NCBI GenBank assembly: GCA_964627805.1
Contig: CAZVLA010000030.1
Span: forward strand, 104,826 to 168,825
Direction: 5' to 3'
DNA length: 64,000 nucleotides
Origin: CAZAMI01 sp964627805
GTDB taxonomy: Archaea; Thermoproteota; Thermoprotei_A; Sulfolobales; NBVN01
The position numbers and the translations under genes were made by a program. Every line of letters starts with the position of its first letter. The stretch's first letter is position 1. The notes under the pieces were generated by a model that was given only the letters and a program-made list of their open reading frames with translations, did no database searches and was not told the DNA's origin. Shown in pieces: positions 54,279 to 62,578 of the stretch.

Positions 54279-56651
54279 TTACCCGCTATAACCATATAGT
54301 TGCTTCCAGAGCGCCTTATCCCAGTAGTACGGGTTAATCTTCAGTACTATGTATGAGTTCTGCTTGAAGTCAGCTACGTAGTATGGTCCAGTACCTATCG
54401 GGTGTGTGTGTATGTATAAGTGTGTTGGCTCCTTATTACCTGTACCTATGTACTTAGCCCAGGCCGATGGGTTCTTACCCCACTTAGCGTCATTCATAGC
54501 CTCTAAGTACTTACCCTTGAGTGTGTCGACATTATCGAATAGGTACTTAGCAGGTATTATCATCGTGAATGGATCAGCCAGTATGTTTAGTATGGCCGCG
54601 TATGGGTGGTATAGCTTAAGCATTACTACGCCAGCGGTCTTACCGCTATAACCGAATATGCTTAGTAACTGACTTAGTGAGGTTACCTCATAAGTCTTAC
54701 CTCCGAAGTCAGTATATAGAGGTGTCTTCTTCAGTAACTCGTTAAACTCGGACTCAGTGTATACAGTACTCTTGTTAACATCTATGAATGTAGTAATCAT
54801 CCATGATGGATCTAACCTTAACCTAGCTATCCTCCAAATCGTGAATAGTACATCAGTAGCGTTTACGTCATACACCTTATTATGCCATGGATCGTAAGCC
54901 TTAAGCCCGCCCCTAATCACGAAGAACCACTCAGTACCGTCCTTATTGTGGGCCCACGCAACAGCGGCGTCAGGTACTACGTGCGTTAAGTCCTCCTTCC
55001 AATAAGTTACTAACGTATCACCTATCTGGTGGAATATCTGCCATCCGAAGGTCTCGTAGCTCTTGGCGGGATCGAAGCTGTGTGGCCAGCCTATGGTAGC
55101 TATTACTAAGGTATGTTCATCGTTCTTGTAGTTCCCGATACCTATGGAGAGTGCCTTAGGTGGTGGTACCTCCCAGATTAAGTCCCATCTCTCACCTAAT
55201 ACCGGGTTAATGTACCTACCCTTAACCCAGTCCCAATACACTCTAACTATCTTGTACTGACCCACCCATATCATAGGTATCTCGTGGTTTGATATTATCT
55301 CAACAGCGTTGTATATAGCTGCCCTAATTACCGGGTTAGTCTCGTACCTACCAGCCTCTATCAAGGCGTCTAAGGTAGCGTTCCTGTAGAATGCCGGGTC
55401 TATGGTATTGAATGCCTCACACTTCTCTGGAGGTATCTGCTTAGCTGATAACTTATACTGAACCACTATTATTGGCTTACCACTAACGCTTACCTTAGCA
55501 CCAGTACCTGCTGGACCAACAACTACGAAGTACTTACCAACGTCAATTACCTTAGCTGATGATAGGTACTTACTCACGTCAGCAGCACTTGATACCTCGT
55601 AAATCTTAACTGAGTCGAACTTAGTACCGCCACCAACTAATGGTCCAGCATAGTCATCTGGGTCTACGTAGTCTGGTGCCCAACCAATGATGTATACGTC
55701 GAACTGAGGCTTCTCAATCCTCTCTAGTAACTGAGGCCATGAGAGTGCCTGAATCATTACCTTAAATCCTAACTGACCCCAGTAAGTTGAGAGTAGCGTA
55801 GCTATCTTAGCTCTCTGCGTGTTACCTTGGTTGTAGTATATCGTTATTGTGTACTTTGACGGGTCGATACCTGACTTCTTAATTAGTTCCTTAGCCTTAG
55901 CCATGTCGAACTTGTAATTAATGGTTCCGTAGGTTGTCCACCCAAGCATTCCCTTAGGTATTACTCCTACCAGAGGTGCTAAGTACCCCTTATAGACGGT
56001 CTCAGCTATCATCTTGTACGGTGTTGCGAACGCAAGTGCCTGCCTAACGTATACGTTATCAAATGGCTTCTTAAGGCAGTTGAATACTATGAAGACTATG
56101 TCGAAGGATAATCCCCTCTCCTCCTTAATTATCTTGAATCCATCCCATGTAGTCCCTGCAACAGCATCTATCTGCTCTAGAGGTACTACACCGAAGTCAG
56201 CTACTCCCTTCTTAATAGTCATTACCCTAGTATTCGCGTCATTCTGTATTAGGTAAATCACTGTAGTGTGGAGTGCTCCCTTCTTAGTCGGTGTTACGGT
56301 CTTAACTACGGTAGCTGTAGCCGTCTTAGTTATTGCGGTTACTGAGGTTACGGTAGTCGTTACTGCGGTCGTCTTGGTTACCGCAGTTGTTGTAGTTTTA
56401 ACTACGGTCTTGGTCACGGCTGTCGTGGTTGGTGTGGGTGATGTAGTGGCTCCAGCAGTCACGGTCTTAGTTACGGTGACGGTCTTTGTAGTCGCTGATG
56501 TTAATGTTGAGGTCACGGTCTTAGTTATTGTTGTAGTACCGGCTGCCTGCTTACCTGCGTAGTATGATACGCCAGCAGCTATTGCTATGAGTATAATCGC
56601 TATGATTACTGTAGCGGTTACCTTAGACACACCCCTAGCTAGGTTTACCAT
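54279..56651 (-). CDS. dppA: Dipeptide-type solute-binding protein, circularly permuted
   Basis: Membrane-anchored receptor of the Dpp importer, about 790 residues. A membrane helix (about 10-30) and a Thr/Val/Lys-rich linker (about 40-125) are followed by SBP family 5 halves in swapped order. Residues about 126-500 match the canonical C-terminal half (DANTRVMTIKKGVADF, FDNVYVRQALAFA, the NTQRAKIATL region, GRYETNPVIRAAI). Residues about 515-790 match the canonical N-terminal half (IATIGWPHSFDPAKS, VPDAAVAWAHNKDGT, DVLFTIWR, ending GTGPYYVADFK and NPYYWD). ATG 56651 follows GGTGAT; GTG 56663 is also possible. Confidence 0.88.
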   Translation of the reverse strand: MVNLARGVSKVTATVIIAIILIAIAAGVSYYAGKQAAGTTTITKTVTSTLTSATTKTVTVTKTVTAGATTSPTPTTTAVTKTVVKTTTTAVTKTTAVTTTVTSVTAITKTATATVVKTVTPTKKGALHTTVIYLIQNDANTRVMTIKKGVADFGVVPLEQIDAVAGTTWDGFKIIKEERGLSFDIVFIVFNCLKKPFDNVYVRQALAFATPYKMIAETVYKGYLAPLVGVIPKGMLGWTTYGTINYKFDMAKAKELIKKSGIDPSKYTITIYYNQGNTQRAKIATLLSTYWGQLGFKVMIQALSWPQLLERIEKPQFDVYIIGWAPDYVDPDDYAGPLVGGGTKFDSVKIYEVSSAADVSKYLSSAKVIDVGKYFVVVGPAGTGAKVSVSGKPIIVVQYKLSAKQIPPEKCEAFNTIDPAFYRNATLDALIEAGRYETNPVIRAAIYNAVEIISNHEIPMIWVGQYKIVRVYWDWVKGRYINPVLGERWDLIWEVPPPKALSIGIGNYKNDEHTLVIATIGWPHSFDPAKSYETFGWQIFHQIGDTLVTYWKEDLTHVVPDAAVAWAHNKDGTEWFFVIRGGLKAYDPWHNKVYDVNATDVLFTIWRIARLRLDPSWMITTFIDVNKSTVYTESEFNELLKKTPLYTDFGGKTYEVTSLSQLLSIFGYSGKTAGVVMLKLYHPYAAILNILADPFTMIIPAKYLFDNVDTLKGKYLEAMNDAKWGKNPSAWAKYIGTGNKEPTHLYIHTHPIGTGPYYVADFKQNSYIVLKINPYYWDKALWKQLYGYSG

Positions 56652-56686
56652 GAATTGAATCACCGTTACCTAATCTTACTACCCCC

Positions 56687-56695
56687 TTTTAAAAA
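56687..56695 (-). promoter_or_regulatory. TATA box of the dpp operon
   Basis: TTTTTAAAA on the minus strand is centred about 28 bases before GTG 56663, giving a very short or absent leader. Confidence 0.5.
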
Positions 56696-56844
56696 TTCTT
56701 CAACTATGCCCTATAACACACTTAATTATTAGTCAATAATAGAGTTAATTTACGCGAAAATGAACTGCGTAACTTAATCATGATAATAATGACTCACTAG
56801 AGTTAAAATACTTGAGGGTCGTGTCTGTACTTAGGTAGTCTGGT

Positions 56845-57492
56845 GTGGTAGTACGTACTGTATTGTCCTTATCCGTACCGCACTTCGTAATTAATGTGAG
56901 GGGTAAGGATTACTTAATTGATGCTTACTTCATGAGGCACATATCATTCCCTCCGAGGAGGTCATTACTGATATTCCCTCCTAAAGGATTTAAGAACGAT
57001 GTAATACCTAATACTAAAGTCGTTGAGGGTATTAGTAGTGTCCATGAGGTAATTGATTACCTAGTAAGTACTTACGACTACGCTGTTAGGAGTAGGGTTG
57101 ATGAAGCTGTAAGGACATTAAGGAAGTTTAGGGCATCGTTAGTACTCCCTACGTCCTGGTTTAGGAGCAGACCGAGTGACTACGTCATAAGGGAGAGTGT
57201 AGGTGCTACGTATATACTTGAGGGGGTATTCGGTAGGGAGGAGTTACTTAGTGGTAATGTAAGGATTAGTAGTTGGTTTAGGGTGTTTCTACCCGTAACT
57301 ATTGAAGTACGAAGTAATGACGTTAAGGACGTTAGCTTTAAATCACCTAATGAGAGGGTGGTTAAGACGTATAAGTGGTTGTTAATTAATGATGAGGGAT
57401 TTAGGGAGGCTGTATCTAGTATATTAGGTATTAAGTTAGTAAGGGAGGAGAGGTTCAGGGATGTGGATTTACGTAAGTTACTTAAGTTATGA
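56845..57492 (+). CDS. Protein of unknown function
   Basis: 215 residues, no recognised family. It has a mixed beta/alpha composition (LSLSVPHFVINVRGKDYL, then basic helices with FRASLVLPTSWFRSRPSDY near residue 95-112). No membrane helix, Cys cluster or nucleotide motif is visible. GTG start; GTTAAAATAC near 56803-56810 may be its TATA box. Codon use is normal for the window, so it is probably real. Divergent from dppA, convergent with the P-loop ATPase. Confidence 0.65.
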   Translation: MVVRTVLSLSVPHFVINVRGKDYLIDAYFMRHISFPPRRSLLIFPPKGFKNDVIPNTKVVEGISSVHEVIDYLVSTYDYAVRSRVDEAVRTLRKFRASLVLPTSWFRSRPSDYVIRESVGATYILEGVFGREELLSGNVRISSWFRVFLPVTIEVRSNDVKDVSFKSPNERVVKTYKWLLINDEGFREAVSSILGIKLVREERFRDVDLRKLLKL

Positions 57493-57493
57493 C

Positions 57494-58105
57494 TTAAGTA
57501 GTGCTTAAGTATTTAACGCGTAATTCCCTACCTAGTAATGAGTTCACGTAATTAATTAAGTATGTAAGCCTATGCAGAGGTTCCTTAGTAGGTGGTGCCT
57601 TAATTATCTCGATATTGAGGTTACGTGCTACCTCCTTATGTATCTTAACGATCTCCTTATGTAGCCTAGTTGCGTAGCTCCTCTCCTCCCACCTCTCATT
57701 ATCGGTTATGTAACCACCTAGGGGCTCAGTAATGATTATTAAGTCAAGCCTTAGTGCGTGCTTCATGATATTACTGACTATATCCTCAGGTAATTCAACA
57801 CCATCAACTCTACAGTAAGCTATAGGTGCTATGGATCCGCTATCCTCTAGGATCACGTCGGGTGAGTACTTAATACCTCTCCTAAAGTCGCTTAAGTGTC
57901 TCCTAACGACCTCAACCTCAAAAGCTACTCTGTCTGTCCATGGTAGCGGTACGTTACTTCCGTTCTTACCTTCCCTAATTATCTCTCTAGCCCAGTCCCT
58001 AATTACGTAAGTCCTTAACCCCTCCTTAGTTAATACGTAATTGAGTAACCTCACCAACGTTGTTTTTCCAGTACAAGGACCGCCAGCAACTAAGATGTAC
58101 AGCAA
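57494..58105 (-). CDS. P-loop NTPase, predicted nucleotide/nucleoside kinase-like
   Basis: 203-residue ATPase. Walker A GGPCTGKTTLVRLL lies near residue 8, a YSPDVILEDSGS segment with acidic residues near 80-92 may be Walker B, and IIITEPLGG with ERWEERSYATRLHKE near 150 resembles AAA_28/NadR-type kinases. The substrate is unknown. The TTG start follows a TATA-like TTTTAAAGC (58131-58139, minus strand), so it is probably leaderless. Confidence 0.72.
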   Translation of the reverse strand: MLYILVAGGPCTGKTTLVRLLNYVLTKEGLRTYVIRDWAREIIREGKNGSNVPLPWTDRVAFEVEVVRRHLSDFRRGIKYSPDVILEDSGSIAPIAYCRVDGVELPEDIVSNIMKHALRLDLIIITEPLGGYITDNERWEERSYATRLHKEIVKIHKEVARNLNIEIIKAPPTKEPLHRLTYLINYVNSLLGRELRVKYLSTT

Positions 58106-58150
58106 TGCCCACCCCTACACCGTACTATACTAGCTTTAAAAGTACCTCAG

Positions 58151-58170
58151 TAAGCAGTAAGGACTGCTTA
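58151..58170. promoter_or_regulatory. 8-bp inverted repeat upstream of the P-loop NTPase promoter
   Basis: TAAGCAGT and ACTGCTTA pair perfectly round AAGG. On the minus strand it lies about 10 bases upstream of the TATA box of the NTPase gene, a plausible regulator site. Confidence 0.4.
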
Positions 58171-58213
58171 AGTAAGTCAGTCATACCTTAATTATTACGG
58201 TATTACCTAAGAC

Positions 58214-58271
58214 GGGGTCAGTGCAGGCTACACTCATCACTTGTCAGGGATCGAGGACTTCCTCATCCATT
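58214..58271 (-). ncRNA. C/D box sRNA
   Basis: Read on the minus strand: C box TGGATGA (58269-58263), 15-nt guide, D' CTGA (58247-58244), 4-nt spacer CAAG, C' TGATGA (58239-58234), 12-nt guide GTGTAGCCTGCA, D CTGA (58221-58218). D', C' and D are canonical. The second guide is complementary to TGCAGGCTACAC; its GGCTACAC core is found in 16S rRNA just before the universal GCTACAATG region. No terminal stem is visible. It lies between the NTPase gene and the PRTase gene. Confidence 0.72.
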
Positions 58272-58303
58272 AAAATTAAGTTAGGTAGCTTATAAGTAAC
58301 GTA

Positions 58304-58921
58304 TTACGAGTCCTTACTACTTCTTGAGTACATCCTCAAGGATCTCTTCAAGTACTCATGCTCTATTAGTAAATCATTCATACCTAACTCACGTATTAAC
58401 CTCATTGCTTCCTTGATTAAGTCATTACTGCCTCCTCCTGCAGTTCTTGAGAGTTCGTAAAGCGTCTCCGAGAGTGACCATGGGTAGAATATCCAGACCC
58501 ACTTCTCAACCTTCTCAACGTAGAAGTCAGGAATTAATGAGCTGGTTGTTTTGTAATGAAGTACCGCGGTCCTTATCTCCTTGGCACCTAATCCTTCGAG
58601 GATCCTAACGACTTTAGTCATTGTAGCGCCCGTATCAACTACTTCATCAACGACAAGTACTTTCTTACCCTTAACATTAACGCCCTCATACATCTTAATT
58701 ATTGGTTCAGGAGCTATCCTACCTCCTATCCCCCAGTACTTAGACCTTATGGTGTAGAACTCATCAATACCTAGTACATCACTAACTATCCTAGCAGGTA
58801 TTAGGCCACCTCGTGATATAGTCACTATAGCTTCGAACTCAATACCTGAATCAATTACTAACTCACCTAACCTATAACACATACGTAGTGCCTTCTTCCA
58901 CGGAACGTACATTACCTCCAT
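58304..58921 (-). CDS. Phosphoribosyltransferase (purine salvage type)
   Basis: Second type I PRTase, 205 residues. VTISRGGLIPARIVSDVLG near residue 35, VLVVDEVVDTGATM (PRPP loop) near 90 and LIPDFYVEKVEKWVWIFYPW are present. Near relatives are annotated as xanthine/guanine or hypoxanthine PRTases. It follows guaA by 12 bases on the same strand, so guanine/xanthine salvage next to GMP synthesis is the most natural reading. Confidence 0.85.
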   Translation of the reverse strand: MEVMYVPWKKALRMCYRLGELVIDSGIEFEAIVTISRGGLIPARIVSDVLGIDEFYTIRSKYWGIGGRIAPEPIIKMYEGVNVKGKKVLVVDEVVDTGATMTKVVRILEGLGAKEIRTAVLHYKTTSSLIPDFYVEKVEKWVWIFYPWSLSETLYELSRTAGGGSNDLIKEAMRLIRELGMNDLLIEHEYLKRSLRMYSRSSKDS

Positions 58922-58933
58922 CGCCTCACCTCC

Positions 58934-60481
58934 TTAACACGGCTCTATGGTACTTGGTGGTTTAGACGTTATGGCGTAAGTAACCATAGTTACGTTATCT
59001 AATTCCGACGTTATCCTCCTAGCTACCTTATCTAGTAGGTCGTAGGGTAGCCTAGCCCAGTCAGCAGTCATTGCGTCCTCACTAAGGACGACCCTTAAAG
59101 TAACTACGTAACCGACGGCTCTGGAATCACCCTTCACACCGACCCACCTATCATCACCTACTACAGCGAAGGCCTGCCAAACCTCCTCATAGATACCTGC
59201 TCTCCTTAACTCCTCCTCAAGTATCTTAGAAGCCCTCCTAACTATCTCGAGCTTCTCGGGAGTGAACTCACCAATTACCCTAACAGCTAGCCCCGGACCC
59301 GGGAATGGGTGCCTCTTAATAACCTCCTTAGGTACACCTAATAACTCACCTAACCTCCTAACCTCATCTTTGTACAAGTACTTAAGGGGTTCTAGGACCT
59401 TAAGACCTAACCACTTAGGTAGTGCAGCTACGTTATGGTGACTCTTTATCCTATCCGCACCCTCCTCAAACCCGCTCTCAATGACGTCGGGGTATGTTGT
59501 TCCCTGTAGGAAGTACTTAATGCTTGGGTCAGACTCAGCTACCTCCTTAAATATCTTAGCGAACTCCTCACCGATTACCCTCCTCCTCTCCTCGCAATCC
59601 CTAACCCCCCATAACCTACTTAAGAACCTATCCCTAGCATTAATTAGTAATGGCTCAATACCTACCCTCCTCAAATTACTTAATACCTCCTCAACCTCCC
59701 CCTCCCGGAATAATCCGTGATCAACTAATACAGCAACTAACCTATCACTACCTAAGGCCTTCTTAACTAATAAAGCAGCTACTGTAGAGTCAACACCACC
59801 ACTAACAGCTGCTAATACCTTAGCACCAGGTTCAACACGCTCCCTTACTTCATTAATGATCCTACTTAAGTAATTAGTAGGTACCCAATCCCTACGTACT
59901 CCAGCTAATTCAAGGAAGTTCTCAAGGAGTTTAATACCCTTAGGTGTGTGCTTAACTTCTGGATGGAACTGAACACCGTAGATTAGGGAGTCCCTAACCT
60001 TAAACGCAGCTACGTAACCCTGCTCACTAATAGCTAGAACCTCAGCACCGCTAGGGAGCTTAGCTACGTAATCCCTATGACTCATCCATACATACTCCCT
60101 CCTACCCCACCCCCTAAATAGTGGGTCATCCCTAACTACCTCAATAAAGGTCCTACCGAACTCGCCCTTACCCCTACGTACTTCACCACCTACTAACTTA
60201 GCTATTAGTTGATGCCCGAAGCAAATACCTAAGACAGGAACACCTAACTTAAGTAAGTACGAAAACCTGCTCAACTCATGACTAAACTCATTAGCACTAG
60301 CTGGACCCCCCGAAAGTATCACAGCCTTAACGCTATCCTTAACTAACTCCTCACTAAACTTACTGTAGGGAATTACTTCAGTAAATGCGTTAAGCTCCCT
60401 AATCCTACGAGATATTAAATGAGCGTATTGACCCCCGAAATTAATTATTAGGATCTTATCAATATAGTGTTCAATGCTCAG
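58934..60481 (-). CDS. guaA: GMP synthase (glutamine-hydrolysing), non-canonical start
   Basis: Converts XMP to GMP with glutamine and ATP. One fused protein of about 515 residues: glutaminase domain (nucleophile GICFGHQ, His/Glu in FHPEVKH), PP-loop AVSGGVDSTVAALL near residue 225 and the C-terminal dimer domain ending TIEPC. The first canonical start is GTG 60322, but the frame upstream reads KILIINFGGQYAHLISRRI, the essential glutaminase N-terminus, and no ATG, GTG or TTG occurs back to the stop. CTG 60481 is 8 bases after GAGAGGG and is the proposed start; ATT 60463 is an alternative. Confidence 0.92.
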   Translation of the reverse strand: MSIEHYIDKILIINFGGQYAHLISRRIRELNAFTEVIPYSKFSEELVKDSVKAVILSGGPASANEFSHELSRFSYLLKLGVPVLGICFGHQLIAKLVGGEVRRGKGEFGRTFIEVVRDDPLFRGWGRREYVWMSHRDYVAKLPSGAEVLAISEQGYVAAFKVRDSLIYGVQFHPEVKHTPKGIKLLENFLELAGVRRDWVPTNYLSRIINEVRERVEPGAKVLAAVSGGVDSTVAALLVKKALGSDRLVAVLVDHGLFREGEVEEVLSNLRRVGIEPLLINARDRFLSRLWGVRDCEERRRVIGEEFAKIFKEVAESDPSIKYFLQGTTYPDVIESGFEEGADRIKSHHNVAALPKWLGLKVLEPLKYLYKDEVRRLGELLGVPKEVIKRHPFPGPGLAVRVIGEFTPEKLEIVRRASKILEEELRRAGIYEEVWQAFAVVGDDRWVGVKGDSRAVGYVVTLRVVLSEDAMTADWARLPYDLLDKVARRITSELDNVTMVTYAITSKPPSTIEPC

Positions 60482-60520
60482 TGTTGTTTCCCTCTCTTGC
60501 GTAGATAGTAATTAAGAGAT

Positions 60521-60530
60521 AATATAAAAG
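60521..60530 (-). promoter_or_regulatory. TATA box of guaA
   Basis: CTTTTATATT on the minus strand predicts a start near 60499, giving a leader of about 18 nt that contains the GAGAGGG ribosome site before CTG 60481. Confidence 0.5.
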
Positions 60531-60540
60531 TATTGGCGTA

Positions 60541-60618
60541 GTGTATACTTAGTAATACTATTCATGGTATTATTCATTAAGCGTTTTGTGTACTTAGTTT
60601 GTGGTTTGTGTACTTAGT
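60541..60618. repeat. Direct repeats upstream of guaA
   Basis: TTTGTGTACTTAGT occurs twice, at 60585-60598 and 60605-60618, exactly 20 bases apart, with a shorter relative (GTGTATACTTAGT) at 60541-60553. They lie upstream of the guaA promoter and after malK-like gene's stop. Confidence 0.55.
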
Positions 60619-60632
60619 GAGCACTATAAAAA

Positions 60633-61718
60633 TTAGATTATTAGTTCTTGGGTATATTTATTGAATATCCTAAGCTTGTCTACGGGAAATGTGATTCGTA
60701 GTTTGGTTCCAGGAGGTGCATCTAATTCTCCTAGTAATCTTATTTTACATACTTTATTGCCGAGTTTCACATTTACTATAGTTTCAGTACCTAGCGGTTC
60801 AGTAACAATAACTTCCGTTTCTATGCTGTTACTTTCAGTAGAGGTTGCTATTTTAATATGCTCAGGTCTTATACCTATTATTACTTCCGTTGTTTTCTTG
60901 GAGATCTCCTGTCCCATCCACTCAGGTATATCTATCTTTGCGAAGCCTAAGTCTAAGTAATAGCCTCCCTTCCTTGTAGATAGGGTTGCTTCAAAGAAGT
61001 TCATTGGTGGTGACCCTATGAATCCAGCTACGAATAAGTTTGCTGGTCTGTGATACAGTTCCTTAGGTGCTCCTACCTGCATTATCTTACCTTTATTCAT
61101 TACTGCTATTCTATCAGCCATAGTCATTGCCTCTACCTGATCATGAGTTACGTATATCGTAGTTATTCCTAATTCCTTCTGAAGCCTCTTAAGCTCAGCC
61201 CTCATATATACCCTTAATTTAGCATCTAAGTTACTTAGTGGTTCATCCATAAGGAATACCTTAGGCTCTCTAACTAAGGCCCTACCTAAGGCGACCCTCT
61301 GCTGTTGACCGCCGCTAAGCTCTCCGGGTTTTCTGTGAAGTAAATCAGATATGTGCAGTAGCTCGGCAACTGCCTTAACTCTCCTATCTATTTCATCTTT
61401 ACTGTATTTTCTCATCTTTAACGGGAAAGCTAAGTTTTCATACACGGTCATGTGCGGATACAATGCATAGTTTTGGAAGACCATGGCTACGTCTCTTTTG
61501 TAAGGCGGTAAATCATTAACTACGACTCCATCAATTATTATTTCACCTTCATCAGGATCCTCAAGACCTGCTATGCATCTTAGGGTAGTTGTTTTACCGC
61601 ATCCAGAAGGACCGAGTAACACAAAAAACTCTCCGCTGGATACCTTGAATGTTATCCCATTTACTGCTACTACCTTACCGAATTTCTTAACGAGGTTATT
61701 AACCTCTACAGTAGCCAT
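60633..61718 (-). CDS. Sugar ABC transporter ATPase (MalK/UgpC type)
   Basis: 361 residues. Walker A GPSGCGKTTTLRCIAGLE is near 38, Q-loop VFQNYALYPHMTVYENLAF, signature LSGGQQQRVALGRALV and Walker B VFLMDEPLSNLDAKLR follow, with the H-loop TIYVTHDQVEAM. The C-terminal 120 residues are the TOBE/OB regulatory domain of MalK-type proteins. GGAGGTGAG precedes the ATG. It is the last gene of a binding protein-permease-permease-ATPase operon. Confidence 0.93.
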   Translation of the reverse strand: MATVEVNNLVKKFGKVVAVNGITFKVSSGEFFVLLGPSGCGKTTTLRCIAGLEDPDEGEIIIDGVVVNDLPPYKRDVAMVFQNYALYPHMTVYENLAFPLKMRKYSKDEIDRRVKAVAELLHISDLLHRKPGELSGGQQQRVALGRALVREPKVFLMDEPLSNLDAKLRVYMRAELKRLQKELGITTIYVTHDQVEAMTMADRIAVMNKGKIMQVGAPKELYHRPANLFVAGFIGSPPMNFFEATLSTRKGGYYLDLGFAKIDIPEWMGQEISKKTTEVIIGIRPEHIKIATSTESNSIETEVIVTEPLGTETIVNVKLGNKVCKIRLLGELDAPPGTKLRITFPVDKLRIFNKYTQELII

Positions 61719-61735
61719 TTTTCACTCACCTCCCA

Positions 61736-62578
61736 TCAAGCTTTTAGTGTACCAGCTAATAGACCCCTTATGAAGTATTTACCCATGATTAGGAAAGACA
61801 CAAGAGGAGGTAGTATAGCTAATACAGCACCAGCCATCTGTATATGCCATTGAGCTACGTAATTACCTTTTAACTCAGCAACTACGGGGGTTACGGGCTT
61901 TGTTGCTGGAGTCGATAATGTTAAGGCTATTAAAAACTCATTCCATACTTGAGTAAAGACTAATATAGCAGCTGATGCTAAAGCAGGCTTGGCTACTGGT
62001 AGGATTATCCTCCAGAATATTTTCGTGGGACTACATCCATCGATATAAGCAGCTTCTTCAAGTTCCTTAGGTATTGACGTAAAGAAAGTTGCCGTTACTA
62101 AGGCGGCCAATGGGGTATTAAGTAATGTATACGTAAATATTAGCCCTAGATGTGTCTGCCCTAAGTTAAGTGATGCAACTAATTGAGTAAGAGGTATAAG
62201 TACTATCTGGTAGGGTATGAAGGTAGCTATGGCAGTTATGAAGAACACTAACGGCGCGTATCTAAATCTAAACCTAGATAGGAAGTAACCCGCCCAAGAA
62301 CCTATAATCACGCATAGTACCGTCGTAGGTACTGAAATTATAACACTGTTTAGAATACCTAGACCGACGCCTGAGGTCCAAGCAACAACGTAATTACTTA
62401 ATTGAGGATGAAGAGGTAGGGCTAAGTACTTCATCTCACTTACTTCTCTTTGTGTTTTTAATGATGTAGTTATCGCTAAGTACATAGGTATTAACCACAT
62501 TGCAGCTAGTATGGAGAGCACGATGTATGAAGCAAGTACGGACTTACGTATTTTTCTTCTACGTTTCCTACGACTCAT
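61736..62578 (-). CDS. Sugar ABC transporter permease (MalG type)
   Basis: 280 residues with a very basic N-terminus (MSRRKRRRKIRKS) and six helices. The EAA motif is EEAAYIDGCSPTKIFWRIIL near residue 178. ATG 62578, behind GAGGTG, overlaps the malF-like stop (ATGA). It forms the channel with the preceding permease. Confidence 0.92.
   Translation of the reverse strand: MSRRKRRRKIRKSVLASYIVLSILAAMWLIPMYLAITTSLKTQREVSEMKYLALPLHPQLSNYVVAWTSGVGLGILNSVIISVPTTVLCVIIGSWAGYFLSRFRFRYAPLVFFITAIATFIPYQIVLIPLTQLVASLNLGQTHLGLIFTYTLLNTPLAALVTATFFTSIPKELEEAAYIDGCSPTKIFWRIILPVAKPALASAAILVFTQVWNEFLIALTLSTPATKPVTPVVAELKGNYVAQWHIQMAGAVLAILPPLVSFLIMGKYFIRGLLAGTLKA

Noticed and set aside
56266..56562. A 98-residue hydrophobic Val-rich frame on the plus strand
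   Set aside because: It is the complement of the Thr-rich linker of the dipeptide-binding protein, produced by the low-complexity sequence.
60541..60618. Possible CRISPR start, from the direct repeats
   Set aside because: Only two exact 14-base copies with a 6-base gap; no spacers or cas genes.
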